Numbered from the stretch's first letter, positions 17,120 to 27,299 are shown. The stretch: 64,000 nt of DNA from an uncultured Lachnospiraceae bacterium (GCA_944381575.1 CALWLS010000002.1:62001-126000), one strand, 5' to 3'. The notes: generated from the letters alone by a model not told the origin. Program-made: numbers and translations.

Positions 17120-18076
17120 TTAGACCTGTGCTTCTATGTTATTGAAAACCTGCTGCAGTATTGGCAGCATATGGTCATACATTATTGCATTCACATTTGT
17201 TTTATCCGCTCTATGAGCGAGATCATTTCTAACCATAATGATCTTGAATAAAATTTCAGGATCAAGCTTATATGTTTGATCAAAGTGGGAGTATTCAATT
17301 ATGCCAAATGCCTGCTGAAGGTATTGATACAATAATTCACTGCGTTTTTTGTTACTCTTTCGGCATTTATCATTCTCATCTGATACCCCGGATGTTTTGT
17401 TTGGTTGCTTATAGTTTTCTGTCAGATTTTTGTATTCAACCGTGTCATACATCAATTCAAACATATAATACAGAAGTATATATCTTGATACCTCATCCCT
17501 GCTTTTCATTGCTGTTAAAAAGGCTTTTTCAAGTTCTATATACTTTTCCGGCTTATCTTTGATCGATTCTGGCAAGGTAAATATATTTTGTTGAACTATG
17601 CTTAGGTTGCGCGTAGACACCATGCCGCAGTATCTGTTAAATACCGTGTCTCCAAATCGTCCATCTTCCCCGGCATATCTGCGCCTTACATCCATGGTAC
17701 GGTAAGAGAAACCCTCAAAACCTGAATGCTGAAACGCCCCATACTCTTTTATAAATGCAATGGAAAGCATATCACACAACTTATCAAGGATCTCTATCAC
17801 CTCGTCTTCAGTTTTGACTTCGGCAATCTCTAATTCCACTTTCCATTTAGCGAAGGTTTGGCTATTCGAAGCATCTGCCTTTTCTGCTCTTTGTATTGTA
17901 AGTCGTTCGATCTTCTGCGTACCAATGTAACAATTCTGCTGACTGAAGCTGTTACAGTTTACATCCAGCAGATAGCTGCTGCTTTTGTGATCAGACGGAC
18001 ACTCATTAAGAGTAATAGGCACGTTTATTTTTGTATATTTAAAGTTTGAATAATCTTCAGGTTTCAGAAATATCAT
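17120..18076 (-). CDS. HEPN-motif protein of the defence island
   Basis: A 318-residue protein I do not recognise over its first two thirds. The C-terminal region contains IIMVRNDLAHRADKTN, an R-x4-H arrangement (Arg283, His288) in the position of the HEPN ribonuclease motif, resembling ApeA-like HEPN proteins. These act as metal-independent RNases in abortive phage defence and toxin systems. The N-terminal ~200 residues may be a sensor domain. Base composition is markedly AT-rich. It is the last gene of the island and follows the AlbA-type gene after 88 bases. Nuclease function is inference from one motif and context. Confidence 0.6.
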   Translation of the reverse strand: MIFLKPEDYSNFKYTKINVPITLNECPSDHKSSSYLLDVNCNSFSQQNCYIGTQKIERLTIQRAEKADASNSQTFAKWKVELEIAEVKTEDEVIEILDKLCDMLSIAFIKEYGAFQHSGFEGFSYRTMDVRRRYAGEDGRFGDTVFNRYCGMVSTRNLSIVQQNIFTLPESIKDKPEKYIELEKAFLTAMKSRDEVSRYILLYYMFELMYDTVEYKNLTENYKQPNKTSGVSDENDKCRKSNKKRSELLYQYLQQAFGIIEYSHFDQTYKLDPEILFKIIMVRNDLAHRADKTNVNAIMYDHMLPILQQVFNNIEAQV

Positions 18077-18164
18077 AATGTTTCGATTTCTACCTTATTC
18101 AATACATATTGTCTGAACACCGTACCATCTGCGCTCTGATAGAATATAATACTATAGCAACCTA

Positions 18165-19658
18165 TTAGCTTTGCCATATATTCTCTTCGATCAGCATCTC
18201 CCAGTGTCCATTTTGACTGGTCCCAACACGCCTGATTATATTTTGCTTTTTTAATTTGTTAAGGTAGTACTTCACACGGTCGATTTTCCAGCATAATTTT
18301 GCTGCTATCTCTTTTTGCGTTATGTCAGGTTGATTTTTTATCACTGCAAGCACAGCCTTGTATTCTTTTGTAAATTTAGCTTGGGTAGCGCCTTGGGTAG
18401 CTTGGGTAGTACCTTGGGTAGCTTGGGTAGCTTGGGTGGTATCTTTGGCATCCTGCATGATATTTATATTCTCTATATTACGATAGAGATTGATACGGAG
18501 CGCAATCCCCATATCAATAAACTCCGGTTCACGCAGACTATATTCATGCATAGCTTTCATAAGTTTCGGAATGCCACTGCCCCATTCCTCTATCAAATTC
18601 ATGTAAGAGAATGCATGCGCAAGTGCACGGTTTCTTATTTTTGAATAGCCCTCTTTCATCTTGTCTATAGTCACACCAGGCATGAGTCCGCCGGGAGATG
18701 TTATTTCCAACCGATCATCATAGATAGCTACCTGTATGCGTGAACTCTGCAAAAAGCTGCAGTTCATTACCGCATTGATAATAAGCTCACGGATACTGTC
18801 TGGAGGAAGCTCATAAATGTCTTTACGGTAGATTCCTTCCAATTTCGCTCCCAGATGAATATTCCGCAGCACAAATTTAAACGCATCATCAACCTGCTGC
18901 CACAACGGGCCTCCGTATTCACGTTTATCTACAAATACGGCACGAGTCGTTCCCTTAAACATTCCACATTGGATCTGTGAAAGGAAGCTGTCTTTCCCAA
19001 GTAAAAACACATAACCATTGGTAGGGTGGATACTTCCATCTTCTGCCTCAGCCAACAGACCCCAACTCAACAATACATTTTTTGTCACATCTTTGATAAT
19101 AGCTTTCTGTGCATCTGATCTCGCGTTTGCTATGGCCACTTCCTTCATCTGACTGCATAGCTCTGCAATCTCTCCATCTGTCACGGTCAAATCCCTACGG
19201 ATTACCATATCATAAGACCGGCCCTCATCCTCATAATACATCTCCGCCGTTATATCGCGTCCTGCAGGACGTGACGTGCCGGCAACTCTGATATAGGCGC
19301 CGTCTTTGATCCCCAAAGATTTGATATAGTATGGTCTCTGTTTTCCTGCACTTATTTCCGCAATAATGATCGTTTTATTGTCAATAGTCCGCAAATACAC
19401 ATCAGGAATAATTATCGGCTCACAGCTGTCAGAAATTGCTGAAGTGATGGCATCAATCTCAGAAAAAACTATATCCTTCGGAATACCGACCACCTCACGA
19501 GTCTTATCATCAACGCCAAAAACAATGCGTCCACCCTCACCATTAGCAAAGGCGACAACTGTTTTCATATATTTTGTATTGTCCTTTGGCCGCTGAACCT
19601 TAAACTCTACATTTTTAGATTCCCCTGCCAAAATTTCTTCAACGGTCAATGAAATCAC
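18165..19658 (-). CDS. AlbA/Schlafen-type ATP-binding regulator
   Basis: A 497-residue protein with an N-terminal AlbA_2 (Schlafen-like) domain (GESKNVEFKVQRPKDNTKYMKTVVAFANGEGG, residues 12-43; GVDDKTREVVGI). Next is an HATPase_c_4-like part (LIINAVMNCSF...DRLEITSPGGLMPG...NRALAHAF...EEWGSGIPKLM, about 290-385). Then come a TQA repeat (about 408-425) and a C-terminal winged helix (QKEIAAKLCWKIDRVKYYLNKLKKQNIIRR). Family members are often called transcriptional regulators; several sit in defence islands. The GTG at 19658 directly abuts AGAAAGGT; a TTG at 19649 is better spaced. The neighbour upstream is hsdR (46-base gap). Confidence 0.85.
   Translation of the reverse strand: MISLTVEEILAGESKNVEFKVQRPKDNTKYMKTVVAFANGEGGRIVFGVDDKTREVVGIPKDIVFSEIDAITSAISDSCEPIIIPDVYLRTIDNKTIIIAEISAGKQRPYYIKSLGIKDGAYIRVAGTSRPAGRDITAEMYYEDEGRSYDMVIRRDLTVTDGEIAELCSQMKEVAIANARSDAQKAIIKDVTKNVLLSWGLLAEAEDGSIHPTNGYVFLLGKDSFLSQIQCGMFKGTTRAVFVDKREYGGPLWQQVDDAFKFVLRNIHLGAKLEGIYRKDIYELPPDSIRELIINAVMNCSFLQSSRIQVAIYDDRLEITSPGGLMPGVTIDKMKEGYSKIRNRALAHAFSYMNLIEEWGSGIPKLMKAMHEYSLREPEFIDMGIALRINLYRNIENINIMQDAKDTTQATQATQGTTQATQGATQAKFTKEYKAVLAVIKNQPDITQKEIAAKLCWKIDRVKYYLNKLKKQNIIRRVGTSQNGHWEMLIEENIWQS
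18379..18440. repeat. TTGGGTAGC tandem repeat within the AlbA gene
   Basis: Seven copies of TTGGGT spaced 9 or 12 bases apart encode the Ala-Thr-Gln/Thr-Gln-Gly linker. Because the periods are multiples of three, slippage would change linker length but keep the frame. Confidence 0.85.
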
Positions 19659-19704
19659 ACCTTTCTATTGATAGCTATTCACTTTTTGTTGCAAATAATT
19701 ATAT

Positions 19705-22700
19705 TTAATCACAACTGCTATATTTAAGTTCCCTATATAATTCTTTTGCTAATGCCGTCATGATTGCTTTATACTTTGCACTATCTTCAAACAATTTCGT
19801 ATATGTTTCTGTACTTTCAATATATGATTGCTGAGCGGTTTTATCAAAGATTTTCGGAAATACATTTTTTTCAAAGATTTGCTGGCCATCTGATTTAGCC
19901 GCTTTTTGCAATTTTTTATCTTCTCTTAACTTTTCACGAAGTGTTCCTACTAAAACTCTATCTGCATCTGTAAATGATCCTTTATAATTTTCATTTATCG
20001 TATTTATAACTACATCTAAAGGATCCTTTTTATTATTCATAACCACAGCCTTCTTGGTCTTGGCCGGCTCAAAGGCAATGCTTTTGTTTTCTAAGTATAT
20101 TGATCCTTCAAAAGTTTTTTCGAGACGATAATATTCTAATTTAACTTTATTATCTAAATCCCACGGTGTTGACTCGTCCGCCGGCAATAATTTTAAAAGA
20201 TACGAGCAAAAAATATACTCTTTATGCATTTCCCTATCAAACATACGGGTAATTTGTGTAATATAATTATACCATCTTACAAATGCCCTTATTGTTCTTC
20301 GAAACTGGTATCTGTCATTCTTATTCAGTTCATTATACGATCTTGCTACTGACAGCAATGCATTTGAAATTTTAGCCTGCTCAGATTCAACTTTTTTAAT
20401 ATCTGTAGAGAAATATATTTTGCTTACATTTTCTATATCTACATCATTGTAAACTTTGAAATCCCTTAATTGCTTTTTTGCTTTATATATTATGTCTACA
20501 TTTATTTCCTCTTTAAGGCTCGTCTCCTGATAATAAGGCTGAAAAGCTTCAAGAATCTCATCCTTGGTATTCACAAAATCAAGGATAAAGGTATCTTCCT
20601 TTCCGGGATATGTGCGGTTAAGCCTGCTCAAAGTCTGTACTGCCTTGACATCCCTGAGCTTCTTATCCACAATCATGGTATGAAGGAGCGGCTCATCAAA
20701 GCCTGTCTGATACTTTTCCGCAACGATCAGCACATCGCCTTCATTATGGAACACTTCCTTGGTCTGTGCCTCACTGACACGGTTACCATTCCTGTCCACG
20801 TTCATGCCGCTCTCAGTATATTCAGGCCCGTTTTCTTCCTCGGGATCCCTGATGCTTCCTGAAAATGCGATCAGTATCTCTATGTCGTCATAATGGCTTG
20901 CTTCAAGATAAGCCTTGATCTCATGATAATAACGCACAGCTGCCAGCCTTGACGCAGTGACGACCATCATCTTGCCCTTACCGTCGATCTTATGCTTTGT
21001 CACATCCCTGAAGGTCTCCACTATAATGGCAGCCTTCTGCTGAAGGTTATGGGGATGCAGTTCCTCAAATCGGCGTATGGTCTTTATCGCCTTTGTGGTA
21101 GGCACCTCCGGATTATCCGGAGTATTCTTTGCGATCTGGAAGCAGGTCTTATAAGTCACATAGTTCTGAAGGACATCAAGAATAAAGCCCTCTTCTATAG
21201 CCTGCCTCATGGAGTAGATATGGAACGGATGGAAGGAGCCGTCCTCATACTCGTCTCCGAACATCTCAAGGGTCTTATTCTTAGGCGTAGCGGTAAATGC
21301 AAAGAAGCTTAAGTTTTTATGCTTTCCGTGGGAGATCATCTCACGCACAAGGCTGTCTTCACCGTCTTCCGTCTCCGCTTCAGCCTTGCCCTCAAGCTCC
21401 GCATACTCTTTAAGAGCATCGCGGGTATCCGCCAAAGCCATCTTGAGCTTCATGGCACTTTGTCCCGTCTGAGAGCTGTGGGCCTCATCCACTATAATGG
21501 CAAATGCCTTACCTGTAGTATCGTTGACTTCTTCATAGATCACTGGAAACTTCTGAAGAGTAGTCACAATGATACGTTTGCCGTCGTTAATGGCATCCCT
21601 CAGGTCCTTTGAGTTTTTCTTTTCATCTATGGTCATAACTGAACCGAGGGTATGGTCAAAGCTTGAGATCGTGTCCTGAAGCTGCTGATCAAGGACAGTA
21701 CGGTCTGTGACGATCACAACAGATGTGAAAACAGGTTCATTCTTATCGTTATGAAGGCTTGCAAGGCGGTATGCCGTCCATGCGATAGAATTCGACTTAC
21801 CCGATCCTGCGCTGTGCTGAATAAGATAGTTCTTTCCGGGGCCATGTTCCCTGACGTCCTTCACAAGCTTTCTTACCGCATCCATCTGATGATATCTCGG
21901 GAATATCAAGGACTTCTTCGTCACTTCCTTATAGGTGCCGTCTTCAAGGACTGTCTTTTCCTTTTTTACCTCGAAATTGACAAATTTCTGCAGTATATCA
22001 AGGAGGCTGTCCTTCTGCAGCACGTCTTTCCAAAGGTAGGAAGTCACATAGTCGCCGTCCTTGGTCTCAGGGTTTCCGGCTCCGCCGTCATTTCCGGGGC
22101 CATTTGAACCCTGGTTAAAGGGGAAAAAGAAAGTTTTCGCGCCGTTGAGTTTCGTTGTCATCACTGCTTCATAAAGATCAACGGCAAAGAATACCAGTAT
22201 CCTGTGGTTGAGTCTAAACGCAGGCTCCTTCGGATCCCTGTCAAACATCCACTGGCGTTTTGCATTGTCGATGCTCTGGCCTGTGAGTTGGTTCTTAAGC
22301 TCTATGGCCACCACCGGGATACCGTTCACCGCAAGCATCATGTCCACGCTATTATTATTCTGCTCGGAATAGTGCCACTGTCTGATACACTGGCATATGT
22401 TCTGTCCGTAGCGCTTCACGGCAAGGTCATTGAGTGTGGATTCCGGCTTAAAGTAGCACACCCTGAAATCTATGCCGCGGTGCTTGAAGCCATGTCTGAG
22501 CACGCTGATAAAACCGTCGTTTTCAACGGCATTCTCAAATGCACGGTAGAATTTCTTTTCCGGATCGGAGTTACACTGCTTCTCAAAGCGCTGCCATGCG
22601 ACAGGCTGCGTCTCCTTTATAAATTCGATCAAAGTTGAAAGGTCCAGAGCCATGCCTGAGCCTTTGGACGTACAGTATCCGGCATCTGAAGCCTTATCCC

Positions 22701-22767
22701 AGCCTCCTTCCAGAGAAATCAGGAACTCTTCTATATCCGATTCAAATCTTTTTTCATTATCCAGCAT
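19705..22767 (-). CDS. hsdR: Type I restriction endonuclease subunit R
   Basis: A 1020-residue motor and nuclease subunit of a type I R-M enzyme. An N-terminal PD-(D/E)xK nuclease ([20 protein letters not shown], near 140-158) precedes a superfamily 2 translocase: Walker [10 protein letters not shown] (near 320), VDEAH (near 428), FTATP, and motif [15 protein letters not shown] (near 690). The C-terminal part binds the HsdM/HsdS core. The longest frame begins at 22842, inside the upstream gene. ATG 22767 is chosen because GAGGAA lies eight bases before it. Roughly the last 270 codons are clearly more AT-rich than the rest, suggesting a mosaic gene. Unusually, two unrelated genes separate it from hsdS. 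Confidence 0.96.
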   Translation of the reverse strand: MLDNEKRFESDIEEFLISLEGGWDKASDAGYCTSKGSGMALDLSTLIEFIKETQPVAWQRFEKQCNSDPEKKFYRAFENAVENDGFISVLRHGFKHRGIDFRVCYFKPESTLNDLAVKRYGQNICQCIRQWHYSEQNNNSVDMMLAVNGIPVVAIELKNQLTGQSIDNAKRQWMFDRDPKEPAFRLNHRILVFFAVDLYEAVMTTKLNGAKTFFFPFNQGSNGPGNDGGAGNPETKDGDYVTSYLWKDVLQKDSLLDILQKFVNFEVKKEKTVLEDGTYKEVTKKSLIFPRYHQMDAVRKLVKDVREHGPGKNYLIQHSAGSGKSNSIAWTAYRLASLHNDKNEPVFTSVVIVTDRTVLDQQLQDTISSFDHTLGSVMTIDEKKNSKDLRDAINDGKRIIVTTLQKFPVIYEEVNDTTGKAFAIIVDEAHSSQTGQSAMKLKMALADTRDALKEYAELEGKAEAETEDGEDSLVREMISHGKHKNLSFFAFTATPKNKTLEMFGDEYEDGSFHPFHIYSMRQAIEEGFILDVLQNYVTYKTCFQIAKNTPDNPEVPTTKAIKTIRRFEELHPHNLQQKAAIIVETFRDVTKHKIDGKGKMMVVTASRLAAVRYYHEIKAYLEASHYDDIEILIAFSGSIRDPEEENGPEYTESGMNVDRNGNRVSEAQTKEVFHNEGDVLIVAEKYQTGFDEPLLHTMIVDKKLRDVKAVQTLSRLNRTYPGKEDTFILDFVNTKDEILEAFQPYYQETSLKEEINVDIIYKAKKQLRDFKVYNDVDIENVSKIYFSTDIKKVESEQAKISNALLSVARSYNELNKNDRYQFRRTIRAFVRWYNYITQITRMFDREMHKEYIFCSYLLKLLPADESTPWDLDNKVKLEYYRLEKTFEGSIYLENKSIAFEPAKTKKAVVMNNKKDPLDVVINTINENYKGSFTDADRVLVGTLREKLREDKKLQKAAKSDGQQIFEKNVFPKIFDKTAQQSYIESTETYTKLFEDSAKYKAIMTALAKELYRELKYSSCD

Positions 22768-22778
22768 ACAATATTCCT

Positions 22779-23504
22779 CTATCCTTGAAGCATTTTTATA
22801 ACCACACTGCCTAATAATCCTATCACCTCGCCATAAAACCACCCATGTTTAGACATATGATCTGACAATCTTTTAAACAAGCTGGAATTTTTCGGTAGGC
22901 ACCTTGAATTCTGAATATTTTCCGCAAGTTCCTTTACTTCGGTCAGTATCTCCCTCAACTCTGCCTTGTCTTCCCCACCATTTTCCTCTATCTCTTTTTC
23001 TATCTGGCTAATAGAATTATCGATGGACAGCGAAGAATTTATTATATTTCCAAGAACCACATTGCTGCCTGTTGCATTAAGATTTTCTATATGTATTGCT
23101 TTGGATGTCTGTTTATCCTTTTCCATGGCAGTCTCCTTGTCCTTGAAATATGTTAGCCCCTGCGGTGTCAGTGTTGCCGACCACTGACCACCAATATAAT
23201 GATGCGGATTTGAGACAACCCCATACATTGCAAGTTTTTCAAAATCTGTCAATAATGAGAAATGATATTGTGAAGGAAAACAGTCATCCAGTCCTGATAC
23301 CAGCATTTTGTCATTTGGCTCATATTTAGATAACATAATTTTAAACAGCTCCTCAGCCGAAGGATCCATGATACGCATCCCACCAACTATGGGCTGACCG
23401 TTTATTATCTGACTTGCTCTTTGCCTGCGTGCTTCGTTTTCCGCTATTCTTTTAGCCTCTTTCTGCTGCTTTTCTATTGCTTTCTGTAGACTGCTTTTTG
23501 CCAT
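22779..23504 (-). CDS. Unrecognised winged-helix-like protein in R-M locus
   Basis: A 241-residue protein with no family I can name. It has a basic, coiled-coil-prone N-terminus (residues 1-38). A compact segment that reads like a winged helix (about 49-118: [15 protein letters not shown]...[15 protein letters not shown]...[11 protein letters not shown]) follows. Then comes an Asn/Ser-rich beta stretch ([24 protein letters not shown]), a Glu-rich helix (about 168-198) and a C-terminal hydrophobic tail [17 protein letters not shown]. The tail suggests a membrane-touching or oligomerising effector end; this is inference. It sits 49 bases after the deoxyribosyltransferase-like gene and 11 bases before hsdR, in the same direction, so it is co-transcribed. 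Confidence 0.6.
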   Translation of the reverse strand: MAKSSLQKAIEKQQKEAKRIAENEARRQRASQIINGQPIVGGMRIMDPSAEELFKIMLSKYEPNDKMLVSGLDDCFPSQYHFSLLTDFEKLAMYGVVSNPHHYIGGQWSATLTPQGLTYFKDKETAMEKDKQTSKAIHIENLNATGSNVVLGNIINSSLSIDNSISQIEKEIEENGGEDKAELREILTEVKELAENIQNSRCLPKNSSLFKRLSDHMSKHGWFYGEVIGLLGSVVIKMLQG

Positions 23505-23553
23505 TTTATATTATTCCTCTTTTCATAATTCAGCTTTATAAATCTCAGCTTGC

Positions 23554-24246
23554 TTATTCATTCTTTATTCCTAATCCTGAGGCAGTTATTTGTTTTGATA
23601 AACTATCCGCCAGTTCATCAGAATTACTCCATGATAATGTCTGTATCTGCTTTACATCAAAATGCAATCCCTGAAAATCGTCCTTCTTACAAGTGTGGAT
23701 AACCGTTTTTCCAAGTGCCCTTGCATACCCAGCTTCATAATAAACACCAGTATTATGAGTTGTAAAATCAGCCACCAAGAATTTACATGAGGAAATTTCA
23801 TCAATCATCTTGACAGTAATATTCATATTATGTGCTGCCTTATCAAGAAAATACGGCTCATTACCAGTATTTCTTATTCCACGACCTATGCCTTCTCTTA
23901 TAATATCGACATCAGCACACTTATCATGGTTCATAGGCATAGATACGAAGACCTTCCCTGCTGTATCTGACAAAGGATTTATTATAGGCAACGGTTTATT
24001 ATTTCCAACAAATTCATTTATGAGTTTTAATTGCTCATCACTTGCTTTATTTATTATAAAGTCTCGAAGTATCTTAAGATTATTCTCATGCATAGATCCA
24101 CTATGAGATTTAATTTCATAATCTAATCCAAAGAACGCAAGTGTGTCTTCAATCATTCCAATTTGCGAAGGCTTTCCAAATATATAATAATCCCGATCTG
24201 ATTGTACCTTTTTTGCAAATTCATTAAATATTATTCTTGAATTCAA
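23554..24246 (-). CDS. Nucleoside 2-deoxyribosyltransferase/TIR-like protein
   Basis: A 230-residue protein. Residues ~102-215 match the nucleoside 2-deoxyribosyltransferase superfamily, related to TIR folds: VFVSMPM, PYFLDKAAHNMNITVKMIDEISSCKFLVADFTTHNTGVYYEAGYARALGKTVIHTC, with the conserved Glu at 171. Stand-alone members salvage nucleosides; relatives in defence loci act on nucleotides. The first ~95 residues are unassigned. The start is a TTG one base after the hsdS stop. It is supported by a strong AAGGTGAT ribosome site inside the hsdS end, so translation is coupled to hsdS. Placement between hsdS and hsdR suggests an accessory effector of the R-M system. Confidence 0.78.
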   Translation of the reverse strand: MNSRIIFNEFAKKVQSDRDYYIFGKPSQIGMIEDTLAFFGLDYEIKSHSGSMHENNLKILRDFIINKASDEQLKLINEFVGNNKPLPIINPLSDTAGKVFVSMPMNHDKCADVDIIREGIGRGIRNTGNEPYFLDKAAHNMNITVKMIDEISSCKFLVADFTTHNTGVYYEAGYARALGKTVIHTCKKDDFQGLHFDVKQIQTLSWSNSDELADSLSKQITASGLGIKNE

Positions 24247-24247
24247 T

Positions 24248-25510
24248 TTATATCACCTTCCTTTTTCCTGTTACAACTTCATAGATAAGAGACTTTTTGT
24301 ATGATTCTAAATCCGCAATAAGTGCTTGTTTTTCATTCAACAAAATATCAATACTATCGCATCTGTCATTTATATATTTCACAATCTTTTTCTGTTGATC
24401 AATCGGGGGGAGTACAATTTTAAGCATTTTTATTTCGTCAAAATTTAATCCCTGCCTTACTCCAGATCCCATGCCATAAAACCCCTTCTTTATGTCGTAT
24501 GAATGAAGCAAAAAATACAAATATTCTGAATATTCACTATTAAACGGACGTATCGTAACATAAGCTGATGTTATAATTCCTCTCTCAGTGACTCTTCCAA
24601 CTCTAAGGCTTGTATGATCATTCTGTAGATCCGTAAGTCTAAGAACAATATCATTTTCTTCAATAATATTGTAATTATCAAATGAAGCTGGCAACAATCC
24701 ATCGGTTGTCTCAATATTCTTTCTTTTAATCTTCCCGTAACTTAAGGAGAGAAGATTTTTTTCTTTTAATCCAACATTTTTGTTTTTTACTTGTGTAATT
24801 AATTGAAATAATACATTTACGCTCCACCCCTTCGGTATCTTCCCTATCCACTCTATTCCGCTGTCCTTCATCTCAACATTCGGATCAAGGCCTTTTGTAA
24901 CTGCCTCATAGATAATAGATGCCTTCCACTGTTTGTAATCCTCAATGCTTGCTTTTGCTGATGATATTATTTCATCTATTTTTGAGCATTTTTCATCGAG
25001 GTAGGCAGCGATGGCAGTTTGGATTTCATAAGGAGGGACTGGAACTAATATACGTTTCATTTCCTGCCAACGTGTAGTCCATAGGTCATCTACTATACCA
25101 TGCCCCCATTTATAAAACTCATCCGCAAACATTGAAGTATGGAACAGCCAATTATAATATCCTGGATGCATTTTTCCTCTTGGTATCAAGATGGTGTTGA
25201 TGAGTGAGACTGATCCATCATAAGAAGAAATTCCACATGATCCTCTTCTATCAGATCGACTGTTAATCGCAAAATCTCCTACTTTTACAAGTTTTCGATT
25301 ATCCCCATCATCTGTTTTTGCTGCTGTTGCAAGTTGTGGAACAATGCCTTTCATAGTTACTGATAAAGGCGGGTAGTCCTTGTCACTAACCTTTTCATTT
25401 CGTAAAGTGTAAAGAGAACCAATTTTAGAAATATCCCACTCTTTCGGAATGCACCCAAGCCATGTTGTACCACTTTCCTTCATCTCACTATAACCTCTTA
25501 CAGGTGTCAT
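24248..25510 (-). CDS. hsdS: Type I R-M specificity subunit
   Basis: A 420-residue HsdS that chooses the bipartite DNA target for methylation and cleavage. It has the two-repeat plan: each target-recognition domain begins with a matching motif (MKESGTTWLGCIPKEWDISKI near residue 10; MKDSGIEWIGKIPKGWSVNVL near 217). Each also ends in a long conserved helix (IAAYLDEKCSKIDEIIS...YKQWKASIIYEAVTKG; IVKYINDRCDSIDILLN...YKKSLIYEVVTG). The start at 25510 directly follows the hsdM stop (TGA-T-ATG); the longer frame from 25540 would overlap hsdM. TRD sequence is AT-rich, as usual for exchanged domains. Confidence 0.95.
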   Translation of the reverse strand: MTPVRGYSEMKESGTTWLGCIPKEWDISKIGSLYTLRNEKVSDKDYPPLSVTMKGIVPQLATAAKTDDGDNRKLVKVGDFAINSRSDRRGSCGISSYDGSVSLINTILIPRGKMHPGYYNWLFHTSMFADEFYKWGHGIVDDLWTTRWQEMKRILVPVPPYEIQTAIAAYLDEKCSKIDEIISSAKASIEDYKQWKASIIYEAVTKGLDPNVEMKDSGIEWIGKIPKGWSVNVLFQLITQVKNKNVGLKEKNLLSLSYGKIKRKNIETTDGLLPASFDNYNIIEENDIVLRLTDLQNDHTSLRVGRVTERGIITSAYVTIRPFNSEYSEYLYFLLHSYDIKKGFYGMGSGVRQGLNFDEIKMLKIVLPPIDQQKKIVKYINDRCDSIDILLNEKQALIADLESYKKSLIYEVVTGKRKVI

Positions 25511-25511
25511 A

Positions 25512-27299
25512 TCACTCGCCATCCTTACCAAAGAGCTCATGGAGCTTCTGCATCAGGGCATGCTCATGTTCCTCGATGCGTTTTGCGATCTGATCGGCAG
25601 GCTCGATCTCATTGTACTCATAAAAAGTACGGGTAAAGGGTATTTCATATCCCACCTTAGTCTTTGTCTTATCGATCCAAGCATCAGGATTATAGGGAAT
25701 TACCTCACGAGCAAAGTATGCGTCTATATCCTCATCAAGATGCACATTTTCCGTATCTCTCTTAGAAGGATCAGCCACAGGCTTACCTTTCTTAAGGACT
25801 TTATTGCCTTCCTCATCAAGCATAGGGCTCTCAACCGTGATCTTATAGTATCCCAAGGATACGCTGTCCAACACCTTGCTCTTACATACGATATGACCGT
25901 CGGTCTCCATCTCCTGCTCATATGTCTTATCTGTATACTCGCCATAAGCCTTTACGATCAGTTCCCTGCAGGCTTCCGTAATATCAACACGCTTATTACC
26001 TATGGACTTTCTGCGGGACTCAAAGCACTTGCTTCCGTCTATAAGCTGCACCTTTCCTATATGCTCTGCAGGCTTATCCTTAGTAATTATCCATACATAG
26101 GTAGCGATACCAGTATTATAAAAGCTGTCGTTTGGAAGCTGTACGATGGCATCAAGCCAGTCATTCTCTATGAGATACCGACGGATTTCCGACTGTCCGG
26201 AGCCTGCATCTCCAGTAAATAGAGAGGATCCGTTCTGAATAATAGCCATACGTCCCTCAGACTTAAGCTTTGCAAGGCCGTTCATGAGGAACAGCATCTG
26301 TCCATCGCTCTTTGCAGGAAGGCCGGGAGCAAAGCGTCCGGCAGTGCCTCTCTTATGTTCCGCCTCTACCGCTGTTGCCTCCCGCTTCCAGTCAATACCG
26401 AAAGGCGGATTGGATATGATATAGTCAAACTCATACCCACCAAATTTATCATCGCTTAGAGTATCTCCGAACTGCATGTTGTCAGGATCTCCGCCACGGA
26501 TCAGCATGTCAGCTTTCGCAATACCGAATGTGAAAGGATTGAATTCCTGTCCGAACAGGGTGATATCGGCATCGGCGTCCAGCTGCCTAAGGCGCTCCTC
26601 CATGCAGGTAAGCATCTGACTCGTACCCATGGTCATATCATAGACGGTCTTTGTGATGCCGTCATTGTTAAAAGCATTTATGTCTCCCTCCACCAGCAGG
26701 TCACACATGAGGTAGATGATGTCACGGCTCGTGAAATGGGCTCCCGCTTCCTCGTTATAGGACTCTGAAAATCTCTGTACGAGGTTCTCGAAGATATAGC
26801 CCATGTCCACAGCGCTTATCTTATCAGGACCCATATAGGCCCTTTCTGAGCAGAAATCCATGATGACCTGATAAAGAAGCCCTGCTTCCTCCATACGGTT
26901 GAGCTGGGCATTGAAGTCCATGCGGGTAAGAATATCCTGCACATTGTCGGAGAATCCGTTTATGTAGGCACGGAAGTTGTCATTGATATTTTCAGGGTCG
27001 GCCTTAAGTGTCTCAAATGTAAAAAGGCTGGTATTATAGAACTGATAACCTGCTGCAGCCTTCATAAAGCCGTCCTTTACCGCAAGATGCTCAACCTTCT
27101 TATATGTCTCAATCACCTTCTCTCTTGTAGGCAGCAGACAGTCATGGAAACGTTTTATAACTACCATAGGAAGAATGACAAGGCCGTACTCATGAGGCTT
27201 GAAAGCTCCAAACAGTGTATTTGCCACGTTCCATATAAGTGTAGCCTTTTCCTGTATATTCCTTCCTACGGAATTTAACTTTGCATTACTTTCGGTCAT
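25512..27299 (-). CDS. hsdM: Type I R-M methyltransferase subunit
   Basis: A 596-residue N6-adenine methyltransferase subunit of the type I enzyme. It has an N-terminal HsdM_N helical domain (about 10-150), then the Rossmann methylase with catalytic NPPFGID (motif IV, near 302). The AdoMet motif I reads VYDMTMGTSQML, whereas the familiar form is DPxxGTGG; the acidic and first Gly residues are kept. The frame opens at a TTG at 27314. ATG 27299 (MTESNAKL) is nine bases after GGAG and is preferred. Composition is closer to the host than that of its neighbours. It is coupled to hsdS. Confidence 0.95.
   Translation of the reverse strand: MTESNAKLNSVGRNIQEKATLIWNVANTLFGAFKPHEYGLVILPMVVIKRFHDCLLPTREKVIETYKKVEHLAVKDGFMKAAAGYQFYNTSLFTFETLKADPENINDNFRAYINGFSDNVQDILTRMDFNAQLNRMEEAGLLYQVIMDFCSERAYMGPDKISAVDMGYIFENLVQRFSESYNEEAGAHFTSRDIIYLMCDLLVEGDINAFNNDGITKTVYDMTMGTSQMLTCMEERLRQLDADADITLFGQEFNPFTFGIAKADMLIRGGDPDNMQFGDTLSDDKFGGYEFDYIISNPPFGIDWKREATAVEAEHKRGTAGRFAPGLPAKSDGQMLFLMNGLAKLKSEGRMAIIQNGSSLFTGDAGSGQSEIRRYLIENDWLDAIVQLPNDSFYNTGIATYVWIITKDKPAEHIGKVQLIDGSKCFESRRKSIGNKRVDITEACRELIVKAYGEYTDKTYEQEMETDGHIVCKSKVLDSVSLGYYKITVESPMLDEEGNKVLKKGKPVADPSKRDTENVHLDEDIDAYFAREVIPYNPDAWIDKTKTKVGYEIPFTRTFYEYNEIEPADQIAKRIEEHEHALMQKLHELFGKDGE

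Noticed and set aside
18379-18440. Possible short CRISPR-like array
   Set aside because: Units are 9-12 bases, have no spacers and lie in frame inside a coding region.
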